Part shown: positions 22,911 through 34,658 of the stretch, piece after piece | Layout of the letters: every line of letters begins with the position of its first letter | Numbering within the stretch: position 1 is the first letter of the stretch | Assembly (NCBI GenBank): GCA_022225965.2 | Contig: JAKJXP020000001.1 | Location: 992,001-1,056,000 of the forward strand | Reading direction: 5' to 3' | Length of the DNA stretch: 64,000 nucleotides | From: Diatrype stigma | Taxonomy: Eukaryota > Ascomycota > Sordariomycetes > Xylariales > Diatrypaceae | Position numbers and translations under genes: made by a program | The notes under the pieces: model-generated | What the model was told of the DNA's origin: nothing | The model's input: the letters and a program-made list of their open reading frames with translations, nothing else | Databases searched by the model: none

Positions 22911-25900
22911 TGTTTTTATTATTATAATTTTTTGCTTAGGATTGTATTAATTATCGATAGCTTAAGCTTTATAAATAACGCCTTTCGTTAACTTTTTTTT
23001 AAATTTAAGCGCAATAATTTAATATAATTTACCGTATAAATATAATTCGTATTTATAGCCTTTTTAATTATTCTGTCGCTGAAAATCGCGAAAATACGAA
23101 TCCCATTCTTTTTAGCCTACGGGAAATAAAAAATGTGGCTCGTTTATTAGGTGCTCGGTCGAAAGTCCGTGCTTTAAATAAGGCGTATAATATTCGTATT
23201 TGCGTAAAACATCCAGCCTTTTATTATCCATGGGTGGTCGTAATCGAAAAGCGAAATTTAAAAACGGTTAGGACCGCATTAATAATAATTACTAAAAGGG
23301 GAACTATTAGGAAAAGGATTATTGAAAAGGGAACTGGCGAAAGCGGCTTTAAAAGAATATAAAGAATAGGCGACGTAATTGCTGTATCAAATTGGAATTA
23401 AACGAAAACTGGCGCTTATAAGGGAAAATACGGATAATATCTAACGATAAATCGGAATTAACGATAATAAGTTAGTTAAATTAATTATTAGCTATTTAAT
23501 TGCGTTTATTTAATTTTTTATTTTTAAGGCCGATATGTTTTTTAATTATTTTTTCCTAATTATCCAGTATATTCGACGATGTAATAATTTAATCGTAATT
23601 ATTGTTATATTATTGTTTTGCATAAAAGAAATCCATAAATAAAGCCTTAAAGAAATAAATAACCCAAAAATTATAGGTTTATTTATTATTTTATTACGAA
23701 AATTTGCTTATAAAAACGATAATAATAAGGCAGGGTTTATTTAAAGCGGACCTTTTTTAGAAATCGTAATATACCTATTGAATTTTTTGGTACGTATTAT
23801 GAATTGCCAGCGAATCGAAAACCAAGAGCATTTTTCGAAATATCTAATGCAAAACGTTAATTCAATATTCGGATAGGCCTAAAAGTATTTATTGCGGCAT
23901 TTAAATAAACGTCGGCTTATTAATATTATATGTCGTTTTATTATTTTTTTTTATGGCGTATTTCGGATTAATTTCGAATACGAATAATAGCTTAAACGGA
24001 TTAATGCATTCGGTAATAAATAAAGCCATGCTTTTAATTCCATTTTTAAGCAGGCATTCGAATTAAAATTTATAATTTAAGGCAAGCCATAATTCGGCAA
24101 TTCGAACTTTAAAGGTTGCTGTATTTATATAATTAAATATCTTAATATTACGGAAAGGTTTATCGTTATTACTTATAAAATAAGGACTAATGTTTAAGTC
24201 GTAATTAAAGATAAGGGTTTTATCGGTAAGAAAAACGTAATAATTAATAATCTGGCGTTAAGAAATTTTATTGCCATGAATTGCAACTAATAAATTACCG
24301 AATAGTTTTATATCGTAATGCTTATAAATAACGGAATGCGACGATATAATTATAAATGGCGACGACTAAAACGAATAATATATAAGCTGTTGCGATAATA
24401 TAAAATGAACTTTTCGAAAAAAAACGACCTAGTAGTAAAAGTATAATAAATAAGCAAATAAATTAGATTTAATTAAAAATTTGGCTTATAAATAAATCAA
24501 TTAGGTTTAGCTAAAAATTTGACTTATAAGTATTATATAAATAAGCTTTAATAATTGCAATTGATATCTTTTTTAATTATAGCAATATAATAAATATAAT
24601 ATATGCCCTAAATAAAATAATTACAAGCTATTTAAATAAGCCAAATTTATTATAGCATATAAGGTAAATTTTTTTACTTAATATTCTTAATTTTTAAGCT
24701 TTAACCTTTTATGTAATAATTTTACCTTATTCGCCAGTTTTAATTCGTTTTTAATACATTATTACTTAAATTAAGTTTTTCGTACGTAACAGTTATTATA
24801 AATAATTGCAAATTACGATTTATTATTAATATAATTAAAAACGAAAAAATATAGGAACTGGTTTATCGAATTTCGTATATTTTTATTTTTAATAATGGAA
24901 GTTATTATTAAAAACCTAAACCGCTTATTCGTAATATTCTTATTTCCAACATCGAAAAGAACCCATTTTATCGTATGCTTAAAAAAAACCAAGAACTTGC
25001 TTAAATTATTATCGATTATGCCAGCATTAAGTAAATTACCGATATTCTTAAAAAGCTAATCGATATATTTTTTTTTATTATATTTTATTAGCTTTATTGC
25101 TTTTATAAAGAATTTGCGGTATTAATTAAATTAAATGCCATTTTTATTTAAATATGTACTTGTTATACGTATTTGTATAAATCGCATATTAATAGCATAT
25201 AGGCATTATTTTATTTAATTATTACGTTTTTAATAGGAATGGCTTAGAAACGATTTATTAAATGGAACATTACGGATGCCAAATTCTGGAATATAATAAT
25301 CGGGCCCCAGTTATTTTCGACCTATACGACCGATAAAAAATCGCCGGCATAAGCATACGAAATATACGTAACTATTAAAATCGGCCTTTTTATAAGTAAA
25401 ATTATGTATTTCTTATTAATTAATATAAATGCCAAAGCGGCTTTATATATTTAAATTTATAAATAGCTTAATATTACGCCGTATTAATAATATAAAGCTA
25501 ACGTTTATTATATATAGCCGTTTTATGGCTGCTAATTCATTTTCGGAGCCAGTGCTATAAAATATGAATACGGAAGTTGCAAGATATTAGGAAAAACATG
25601 TACCTTTAAAAATAATATATTCGCAAAATTCCGAACCAAAAAAAACGATAAGCCAAATATTTACGACGAAAACATTAATTTAATTACGGCTAAGCCATAT
25701 ACGATCTGGATTAAAAATAAACGGCTATAATTGCAAGGCGGCGAAATATTTAATATGTATTCGTAAATGGAAAAGGAAACGCAAAATTAAGCTAGAAAAA
25801 CATGAAAAATACGAGAAATTGCCGTAACAAAAAAAAAAGCTATTGCATTTATATTTAAAAGTTTTTTACGAAATAAAGTTAATGTTATGAAAATTGTTAT

Positions 25901-25949
25901 TATTAAAATTATCGCTATTAAATTAATAAATAAAGAATTGCCAAAAGTA
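22911..25949. other. AT-rich Helitron interior without a recognisable gene
   Basis: About 3 kb between the 3' inverted arm and the end of the helicase frame. Both strands can be read over long distances if TAA and TAG are taken as former glutamine codons, so RIP has erased the strand signal. An open 75-codon piece at 23,135-23,362 (plus) has no family I recognise. I see no repeat or RNA gene here. Confidence 0.5.
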
Positions 25950-26399
25950 AATTGCATATAAAGACTAAGTTAAAGCATATTTTAAGCGGGTATTATAATC
26001 GTTAAGTTTTATTTATATAAACGGATAATTATTTTCGTAATAAAAACGGCCGCAATTAAATGGAATATCGAATATTAAACCTTATAATGCAGACATTTTA
26101 AAAACGGCTATATATAATAATCCAATAATAAACTTACGATTCGAAATATCGTACATTACCTGGCGCAAAGTAACGCCTTAAGATTTATCCTAACCGGAGG
26201 TTATTCTGTGAAGGTGGTGTGACACGGAAATTATGTCCAGAAATTCAGGCTTGGGAAATACCTTTGGAATGCGGGCTTCCCATTGGTCGGGTCCACTCCA
26301 CGCGCTCTGGCGACTGGTCGAGCCAGCTAGCTCCATTTTGCCAGCCAATCAGGCAGCCCGCTTTGGAAGTACAGTACATTGGCCCAACCTACTTACCAA

Positions 26400-26930
26400 C
26401 GCCAGACCCGTAATTCCGTACAATGCACCCAATAAAAACGCATACAGCCCACCCACCCAAAGCTAGACCCGTAATTCCGTACGATACAGCCAATTACAGC
26501 CCATACAGCCACTTATACAGCCATCCATACAGCCACCCATATAGCTTACCTACCTATTACAGGCTATTGCAACTTACCTGCTACAACTGCAGCCTACTTG
26601 CTACAGCTTATTTGCTACAGCCTACCAAAGCCAGACCCATAATTCCGTACGATATATCCAATTACAGCCCGTACAGCTACCCATTATAGCCAGCCTACTT
26701 GTTACAGCCTACTTATTATAGCCTACTTGTTACAGCCTATTTGCTATAGCTTACCTGCTATAGCCTATCTGTTATAGTTTACCAATTACAGCCCACCAAA
26801 ACCAGACCCACAATTCTATACGATGCACCCAATTGCAGCCCATACAGCCACCTATTATAGCTTACTTATTACAGCTATTACAGCCCACCTATTACAGTTG
26901 TTATAGCCATACCAGTTATTAGTTATTTCC
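26400..26930 (+). repeat. Minisatellite inside the short Helitron
   Basis: Two levels of repetition. A 14-bp unit (acagcctacttgtt) runs in tandem with drift. A larger unit containing agacccgtaattccgtacga recurs at about 26,404, 26,464, 26,632 and 26,804. The same 14-bp unit occurs at 7,152-7,290 and, as a remnant, at 22,618-22,641. Open frames here simply reflect the repeat. Confidence 0.75.
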
Positions 26931-27016
26931 TGTTATTAGCTATATACCTGTTGCAGCCCTTATTTCCTTGCCGTTTAACGGGCGTAAGCCCGTATAACCT
27001 CCGGTTAGGTTCTGAC

Positions 27017-27098
27017 AGCTTAAGGGTTTTCTTTTTTTCTTTTTTTTTTCTTATTAAGAATTAAAAAAAAAAGAAAAAAAAAAGAAAACCCTTAAGCT
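27017..27098. repeat. Near-perfect 82-bp palindrome in the short Helitron
   Basis: agcttaagggttttcttttt on the left pairs with aaaaagaaaacccttaagct on the right around an attaagaatta centre. The equivalent at 40,553-40,614 in the second short copy is less regular (cttaaggg ... ttcttaag). It would form a cruciform or an RNA hairpin. It lies between the internal inverted repeat and the terminal hairpin. Confidence 0.75.
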
Positions 27099-27210
27099 GG
27101 CCTAGATATCTTTTTTTTTAAATACGTATATAAAATAACGTTTAAAAAATACGAATATAAAATAGCCTTTAAAAGATACGGATAAAAAATAGCGTTTAAA
27201 AGATGCGTGG

Positions 27211-27300
27211 AAATTTTTCGGGCCTTTTTTAAAAAAAGAGGCTCCCCGTAGCGCAGCGAAGGGCCGTAGCCTGTTTTTTTAAAAAAGGCCCGAAAAATTT
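27211..27300. repeat. Terminal hairpin of the short Helitron
   Basis: Left arm aaatttttcgggccttttttaa at 27,211 pairs with ttaaaaaaggcccgaaaaattt ending at 27,300, and aggct/agcct extends the stem. The loop carries ccccgtagcgcagcgaaggg. The last paired base is the inferred 3' terminus of the element. The relative at 40,710-40,828 has the same loop (ccctatagcgcagcgaatgg). Confidence 0.75.
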
Positions 27301-28165
27301 TATATTATAATGGTATATATAATAAATAAAGGAAATTGCTTTCGGTAATAGGTAATACTTTTTACGACAAAGTCTTGTCGAATCCGAAAAATAGGCACGA
27401 CAGTTTTGCCTTAATCGTCGCGAAATTCGCGGCCATCCGAACCAATAAATGCCGGATTAATATAATTGTTAAAAGTTATTATAATAATTTCCGGAGCATT
27501 ATTTGTAACGTTTAAGCTTTAAGCTTAAGAAATGTCGTATACCGTATCCTAAGCTTCGTTTATAAAACCGATATGGCTTTATAGGTTACGTATTAACATA
27601 ACCCGGCATTTAATGCAAATAAAAAAGCTTTTAAAGAGGTTATTAATATTAAAAAAAGCGGCCTTATTTGTATTAGATCTTTTATATTTGGCATAAACTT
27701 AAATAATTGGATTTATAAGCCGTATTATGTAATTATGGTTATATTAATTAATACGAGCCTTAATAAAATAAATGCGTATAGCATTATCGAAGCTTATAAT
27801 TTCGGTAAAAAAAAGCTTTATAACGTATTTAAACGTTAATAACTTCCAAAAAACGACAAAAACCTTGAATTGTTGCAACTTTAATAAGGCTTCGCGAAAT
27901 CGGGCTTATTCGGATCCTTATTGGCGCTAAATAATAATAAGAAATACCGAACGCTTAAAGGCTTTATATAGCCCGTATCCAGCAATGTCGTAATATTTAA
28001 TTAATTATTTAAAAGCATATAACGGCTTATTTATAACGGGAGGTAACTAAAAGAAATTTCCGATAAGCAATATATTTAAGCCGCCAAAATAGCTGTTACG
28101 GCGATTAGGAAAGATCTTTTGGAGCCGCCGGTTAATCCAGCTTAGGTTTTGCAAGCCGAATATGC

Positions 28166-31100
28166 ATCCTTTTATAACTCTTTTTTCTTATCCCTATACT
28201 CTGCTAAGACTCGTTTTTGCTTAATTTTTTCTTACATCGTAAGCCTTATTCATCTTTATTTTTGGATCAGGCAACCCCTTAAGAATATTGGATACCGTTC
28301 ATCCTTAGCGGCCCTTAATTCCCTTGCAGCAAACCCCCGGAACAGGTTTTAAGAAACCGGCTTCTATTACTCCTATAAACCCATCCATATCCACGATGGC
28401 TAATAATAATAACAACCCAAAGGCTATCCCTTTCGTCCTGAAAAAACCAAACGACAAAACGGCGGCAGCAAGACCGGATGCCCCGAAAAGATATAAGTCC
28501 CAGGGAAACCTTCTTATCCAACTTCCCTTAGGGACCCCCAAAAATCCCCTAGCAAATTCCATCCTGGCTGTAATTAAATTAATGCGTAAAAAAAAAAAAA
28601 AAAAAAACATCCGAATCAAATTCGAGGTATTTATAACCTATTCCTTATTTCTGGATATCGCCCGAAACGCATTTCAATAATTCATGCCCGCGCATTAGCA
28701 ATGGGCCCGGCTGGCATACCAACGAATTAAGCAGTTCATTATAAGCTTAACCGACGCAAAAAGCCCGGAAAATTTCAACCCTCCCCAAGCCATCCGTATA
28801 AAGACAGAAGGTTTAGCCGCTTCCCGTTACGCTCCTTTATCGCCAATACTACCGGAAAACCCTATCGACCTTATCTTTGACGAATCCCCTAGAAACACGC
28901 CCCTATTTTAAAATAAATAACGTCGCGTTTCCTTTGTATTACATCCATTAGAATCCGTTATTACGTCGCCGCTATATCCGCCGTTACGGTTATATGCAAC
29001 AGCAATAGCCCGCTCCAAATCTGGCGATGCCCAGGAATGAACTAACGTTGGGAGGAAACCTAAAGGAATAAGAAAAATAGGCCCCAACCAATTAACGTAA
29101 CCTTAATCCCAGCCCTAACCCGCCGAAAAAGCCAATAACCGACTTTTCCTACGCCTTATCCTTAATTACCCATAATACGCCTTACGCTCCGTAAATATCC
29201 GGGCCATAATGGTTAATACCTTAAAGCTTAGTTTACGAAAAGTCATCGATATCCAAAAAATTAAAACCGGCTAAACTTTGCGACCCCGCAATAATACCGC
29301 CAAACAATACATCCTTAATAAGGCCTTTAAAATAAAGGATTTAATTATCGAAAGGGCTAAAAACTGGCATATCTATATCTTAATCGGGATTCCAAAAAAA
29401 TTTTATACCCATATAAGTTCTTAACTTATTAATTTAATTATTAAAGCCGAAGTCGTTACGTAAACGGACGTCGATTCCATTTCTTTATATCGCTCCAGGC
29501 GATACGTATCGGACGTTTCGACCCAAAAATGGATCGTAACATTTTCCTAAATTATTAAACGCTTTAGAATATTTGGTTCTTATTTAGGAAAACTTATTAT
29601 TAGGGTCCCCAAAATAACGCAATGCCAGATTTGTTTAGGCTTTTATAATGGGCGATATTATAATAACGACTTACGTTATTAATAATGTAATAAAAAATAC
29701 AAAATATACGAAATTATTCGCCAAAAAGGCGTTTACGAAAATAAGATTAAATGCCTTAATTGCCGCGGCCCTTACAAATTCGATTCGCTAATATATCCGG
29801 TTCGTCCAATAAGGAAAAATAATAAAATCGTCCGGCTAATTAAATAATAACTGGCCAAAATTAAATAGCTAGATAAATAATAATATAACAAAGTATTACG
29901 GAAAAAGAAAAAAATCCAATAACTTATATAACAGGCTTAAATCCAAATATCGGCTTAGGTCCAAACTTAATTATAAATACTGGTATCCGCTAATAAAGCA
30001 GAAAAGGAGAACAACCTTATGGGATCCCCTATTCCGGCGGGCCCTAGGACCCTTAGGGAATCTTAACCGCCTCCCTTTTTCGCCGTTATAAACAGTACGA
30101 CGGATATTACCCTAACCCTTTATCTCCGCTTTCGTTCCCGTTCCTGTTTATATCGCTACCGTTGCTGCCGCTGCTGTTATTACGGCGAATAAAAGCACGA
30201 CCAGAGAAAATGGCGGGGAAAACGGCGAGGACATTTACATCGATAACGCCGAAAAAAAAGGGGACGATTTCTTATACGACGACGAAGGGAAAATAAAGAA
30301 GTATTTTATATTAACGGACCCCCTTATCTTTAATGTTATTTAAGCAATAAACGAACGTTAGGCCCGATTTCGTAAAGCTATCGCTAAAAGTGCCTTAGTA
30401 ATAAGGGCTAACGATAATATCGACGAATTAACAAATACCTTCCGTTCGTAAGTAAAAAATGCGATTTTATAATACATTTATGAATAAAACTTCAGGAACG
30501 TTGCGACCGGAATAGATATCGCCGAAATCGCTAGGCTCGACGACGAGTAGCGACAACGAAAAGAGCAAAATAATAATCCCTAATAATAACGGAACGCCCG
30601 CTAAGCTTTAAAAACAGCACCGCCCGATTCCTTAAATAGTTGCTTATAATATAAATTAATATCCGTAAAAATAAAAAAAAGGGCATTATATATGATATAG
30701 CATTTAAAACGGCGGACGACGTAAAGGCGAACGTCGTATTAGTATAAAAACCATAAATAATAACATTTCATAGCAAAAAACAAATTAAAACCCATTTCCG
30801 ATACGATACCTTCTTACCGGTAAAAAACTGGACGGAATATTTTAAAGTATTTACATACGTCCGAAAAAATTTACGGCTTAATACCGCATAATTGCGTCCC
30901 TTTATTATTAAAAATACGATAATAATATAAATTAATGACGTTATTATTAAGAACGTTTATTTAAACGGCGGCGCATTTTATGCGTTATTAACGGAATTTA
31001 AATAATAAAAACCAGGCCTTCGAAAAGTAATAATAAGCGATTTTAATGCAATATATTAAACGTAACAACCGTAATAACGCAGGCGGCATAACGGTTCCGA

Positions 31101-34100
31101 ATAAAAAATAACGAATTAATTCGAAAGCCAGGATTTTTAGGTTTTTAACGGAAATAAATCTACGCATTACCTAAGAAATACCATTAACCTTATGGCATCC
31201 AATATTTCAGGAAATTCGGCTAGGGTAAATAGCGATATGTATATTAATTCGAACTATTATACCTTAATCGGCAGAATATTAATAAGCAGACCTATCAAAG
31301 TTCCTAAGCCGAAATTTATTTTTTTTTTTAAACGCGGCTTTAAAATTTTCTTAATTTATTCATACATATTAAATAAAATAACCGGCCGCATTTGCGTTAA
31401 TACAAAAATGCAAAAACCTAACCTGCCGCTTATTAAATACGTTTAATCGGATAATAAAAGCGTCGGACAAATCCAAACATAACCGCAAACAAAACGCATC
31501 ATAATAAACGGATAAATGCAACGAAATCACTAAACGGATGCGCCAATCGGCGGCGGAAAATGAAATCCCGGACCCGGATACGGCGAAAAAACACAAATCC
31601 ACCATTTAACGGATAAAAAAGCAATACTAAAAACGACGAATAATTAGCGTTACCTTAAATAAGTTAATTTATAACATAATAAGTTAACATAAGCTTAAAG
31701 ATAATTTCCGAGCCCTCTTAATAATAAACGGAAACCGAATAATAACAAATACGGAAGGAAAAATTAACTATTTCCGGCATAAAATCCTCGTCCCATAGGC
31801 AAACGGCGAAAACATCGATAACCCGTAGCGCCTATTCGAATCCTACGACCTAGACCCTTTCGTAGCCGATCCCGCGGCCATTGCCTACATATACGCACCG
31901 ATCCCCTAAAATTGGACAATAACGATGGCAAAAACAAAAAACGTTTATATCAAAACTTCCAATACGGCCCCGAAAAAAAATGAATTAACGGCCTTATTAT
32001 TCCAATACGTATAACCGGCCATTAAGAACGCTATTCGTACCTTATACGAAAAATGCCTACGATACGGATACCACCTTATGCCCTTCCGTACCGCTAAAAT
32101 CGTCATGCTCCCAAAAATAGGCAAATCCGACTTTACGGCGGTAAAATCCTAACGTTCCATTTCTTTTTTTTTTGCCTTAAGAAGGGCCTTAAACGGCTAA
32201 TTATTAGGCGCATATTAATAATAACTATCCGCAAAGGCGTTATTAATACCCAGCAATTCGGCGCGTTATTTAAAAAATCGGCACTGGATTTAATATTTTG
32301 CGTCGTATACGATATAAAAACAGCCTTCGCTTAAAATAAAATCGCATCGCTTTTAATACTAAACGTTATAGGCGCTTTTAACGCAATATTACGTAATAAA
32401 CTAATACTTCGATTGCGGCAATAAAAATAAAACCACTTATTAATTAAATGGATCGATTTATTTATAACTAATCGCTTTACGTTTATCCGAATGGAAAATA
32501 TTACCACAAACCTTGGCCCCTTATTTTGCGGCATTCCTTAAAGCTTTTTAATATTCCCAATACTATTTATGTTATATACGGAACCCTTTTTTCGGAAAGG
32601 TGCCTTATTAATTCGCTTCGGATATGCCAACGACGTAACAATATTACGTATAAGCAAATTTATAATAAAAACCTTTGCTTTATTAATAACCGATATTTTA
32701 AATATTCTTAATTAGGGACGGAAAAACGCCCTTACCTTCGATCTAGCCAAAAACGACCTTATGCATTTCCATAAAAACCGGACCCCCTTAAATGTTCCAA
32801 TTATTGCGGGAATTTTTAAGATATATCCATCCAATAAAGCAATTAAATGGTTAAAGGTTTTTTTTAATTTTAAGCTTAACTTTAAGAAATACGTATCCAA
32901 ATGGATTGCTAAGGCCTTATATGCCGCTAATTACATTTGCCACTTTAATAAAGTAATAAAGAAATTACTACCGAATAAAACCGTAATAACAGCAAAAGCT
33001 TACGTATTTCCGGTAACCACTTACGACGCAAAAGCCTAATATTCAGGAAAAAAGCGTCCAGCGGTTAAAAAATAAGAATTCGCATTCATAGGCGTTTTAA
33101 AATATTTCGCAATTTCCAATAAACCACTTAAAATCGCCGTTAAAATAATACTCCCAATTTGGCGTATCATTAATATTTTCATTTTATATCGTAAATCCGG
33201 CATTTCCCTTACAAAAATAATATACGAACAAATACGAAAACAACACGTTATCCGGCTCCATAACTTAAACCCGGCTTATCCGGTTATATAACGTATCAAT
33301 TAATTAAAAAAAAGTTAGCCTATACGATTATAATTAACGTCGGATCTAACGGCAAAATGCCCCCGCCCCTTATTCCTAAACAAAAAATAACCAAATAAGC
33401 CGTTATTCGTCCTAGCCGACAAAAAAAAGGAAAAAAACGTCCATAAAAAGTGGCTCGAATCCGTCCCTTTCCGCGACTTGGTTATTTACTTTAATGGCTT
33501 TAAAATTAACCGAATTAGCTAGGGCTTTATCGCTTATTAAAGTAACAAACGCCTATATGCAACCAATGAATTACTTTTAAACGCAAAAGTTTTTAACGAC
33601 GAAATAATAGTCGCGCGCAAAACGGCTTAATGGGCAAAAAACGCATAATACGACCTAAACCTTCCTTTTATAGATTTATATTTTTATATCGATAATACGG
33701 CAATTATTCGATATATCCTCGAATATCCATCGGATAACTTTTAACGAGACTTCCTTGACTTTTATTAAGCCGTTTTCCGAATCCGATTACCAGCCTTCTT
33801 TATCCAATGGGCTCCGGAATACGTCGAAATCAAAGGCAACGAGGCCGCGGACGCCCAAGCCAAATTCGGCGCCGAGCGACCGGCCCTCGATAACGACAAC
33901 CACATTATCGGCACCATAATCCTTTCTTATTTCCGACGCATTAATCGGAAAAAACGTTTATTTATCTTTTCCACTTAATAGTTCCATAATATATCCCCTT
34001 CGTATTAACGTTAAGGGCTCGAAACAAAGAAGCCCCTTAAGAAGCTTTTTCTTATTCGAATAATTCTGTACCGTTTTTTTGCAAAACGTTTCGGCTATAG

Positions 34101-34626
34101 GGACTTTATTAGCTATTATATACGCTTTAATTATTTTAAGGACTTTATTATTAAGTATCGATGTCGATGCGGTACTAAAAAAAAACCAGGCTATGTTGCA
34201 TCCTGCGATTTGTTTTAGGGCACCTTCCGGATCTTAGGGATCCGGTACGGGCGCGAAGCGGACGAATTTTTTGGTCATAATGGCTACCGAAACTTCGCAG
34301 CCTTCATTAAAAAGGCGCATCCTTATGGGACGCTAGCGGAAAAATAAAACAACAATAACATTTCTGGATTCGCTTTAAAGAATAAGTAACGGATAATAAC
34401 GAGGCTCCGGAAAAAAACAACTACTGTCGGAAGGATAAAACCTTTTTTTATGTTAAACCCTAATACGTTCGTGCTCTGTTTTGGGCCCGTCCCTTAATAC
34501 TTCAGCCGTCCCATATATTATACAGTATCGGGACCTATATAGATTTAGCCATCTTAATTATGTATTATATATCCCTTTCGGGGGTAGGATGTATGTAATT
34601 AAATAGGTTTACCCGGACGTAAAAAT

Positions 34627-34657
<31 letters not shown>

Positions 34658-34658
34658 C
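28166..34658 (+). mobile_element. LINE-A, full length, with perfect 15-bp target duplication
   Basis: A 6.5-kb Tad1-like LINE flanked by the exact direct repeat gcaagccgaatatgc (28,151-28,165 and 34,659-34,673). The order is ORF1 from 28,324, endonuclease IISDFNAI near 31,031, reverse transcriptase with LYTEPFFRKG and the box FGYANDVTILR (YADD changed to YAND) near 32,570-32,655, RNase H with YFNGFK (33,485) and EYVEIKGNEAADAQAKFG (33,812-33,866), and a TTATTATTATTATTATTATC tail. Stops and the D-to-N change make it inactive. It is inserted in motif II of the Helitron helicase. Confidence 0.9.
28324..28680 (+). pseudogene. LINE-A ORF1 (gag-like) N-terminal fragment
   Basis: A 118-codon open frame at the position where LINE-A ORF1 should start, 160 bp after the element's 5' end. 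It reads MQQTPGTGFKKPASITPINP and is rich in Asn, Pro and Lys, with a short poly-lysine stretch near the end. The homologous region at 8,170-8,520 is broken. By analogy with Tad1-like LINEs it would encode an RNA-binding gag protein; no zinc knuckle is visible in this part. It ends at a RIP-type TAA. Confidence 0.6.

Larger units (their letters stand above)
26188..27300 (+). mobile_element. Short non-autonomous Helitron inserted in the RepHel frame
   Basis: A 1,113-bp element starting TCCTAACCGGAGGTTATTCT after a host A (26,187) and ending ...cgaaaaattt before a host T (27,301), with no target duplication. Its first 200 bp match the 5' end of the large Helitron. An exact inverted copy of bases 2-16 lies at 26,995-27,009, about 290 bp from the 3' end. 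The centre holds tandem repeats, and the 3' end holds two long hairpins. Excision joins the flanks as codons I-I-Y-K-S-Q-G, the helicase HKSQG motif, in frame. It is far less RIP-mutated than its host, so it arrived later. Confidence 0.85.

Noticed and set aside
24900..26187. A long plus-strand frame (if TAA/TAG are read as Gln) running to the short Helitron
   Set aside because: Its last part is the complement of the helicase C-terminus (GLLYIAVF...ALQGLIFDI), so in RIP-mutated DNA apparent openness on one strand is not evidence of coding.
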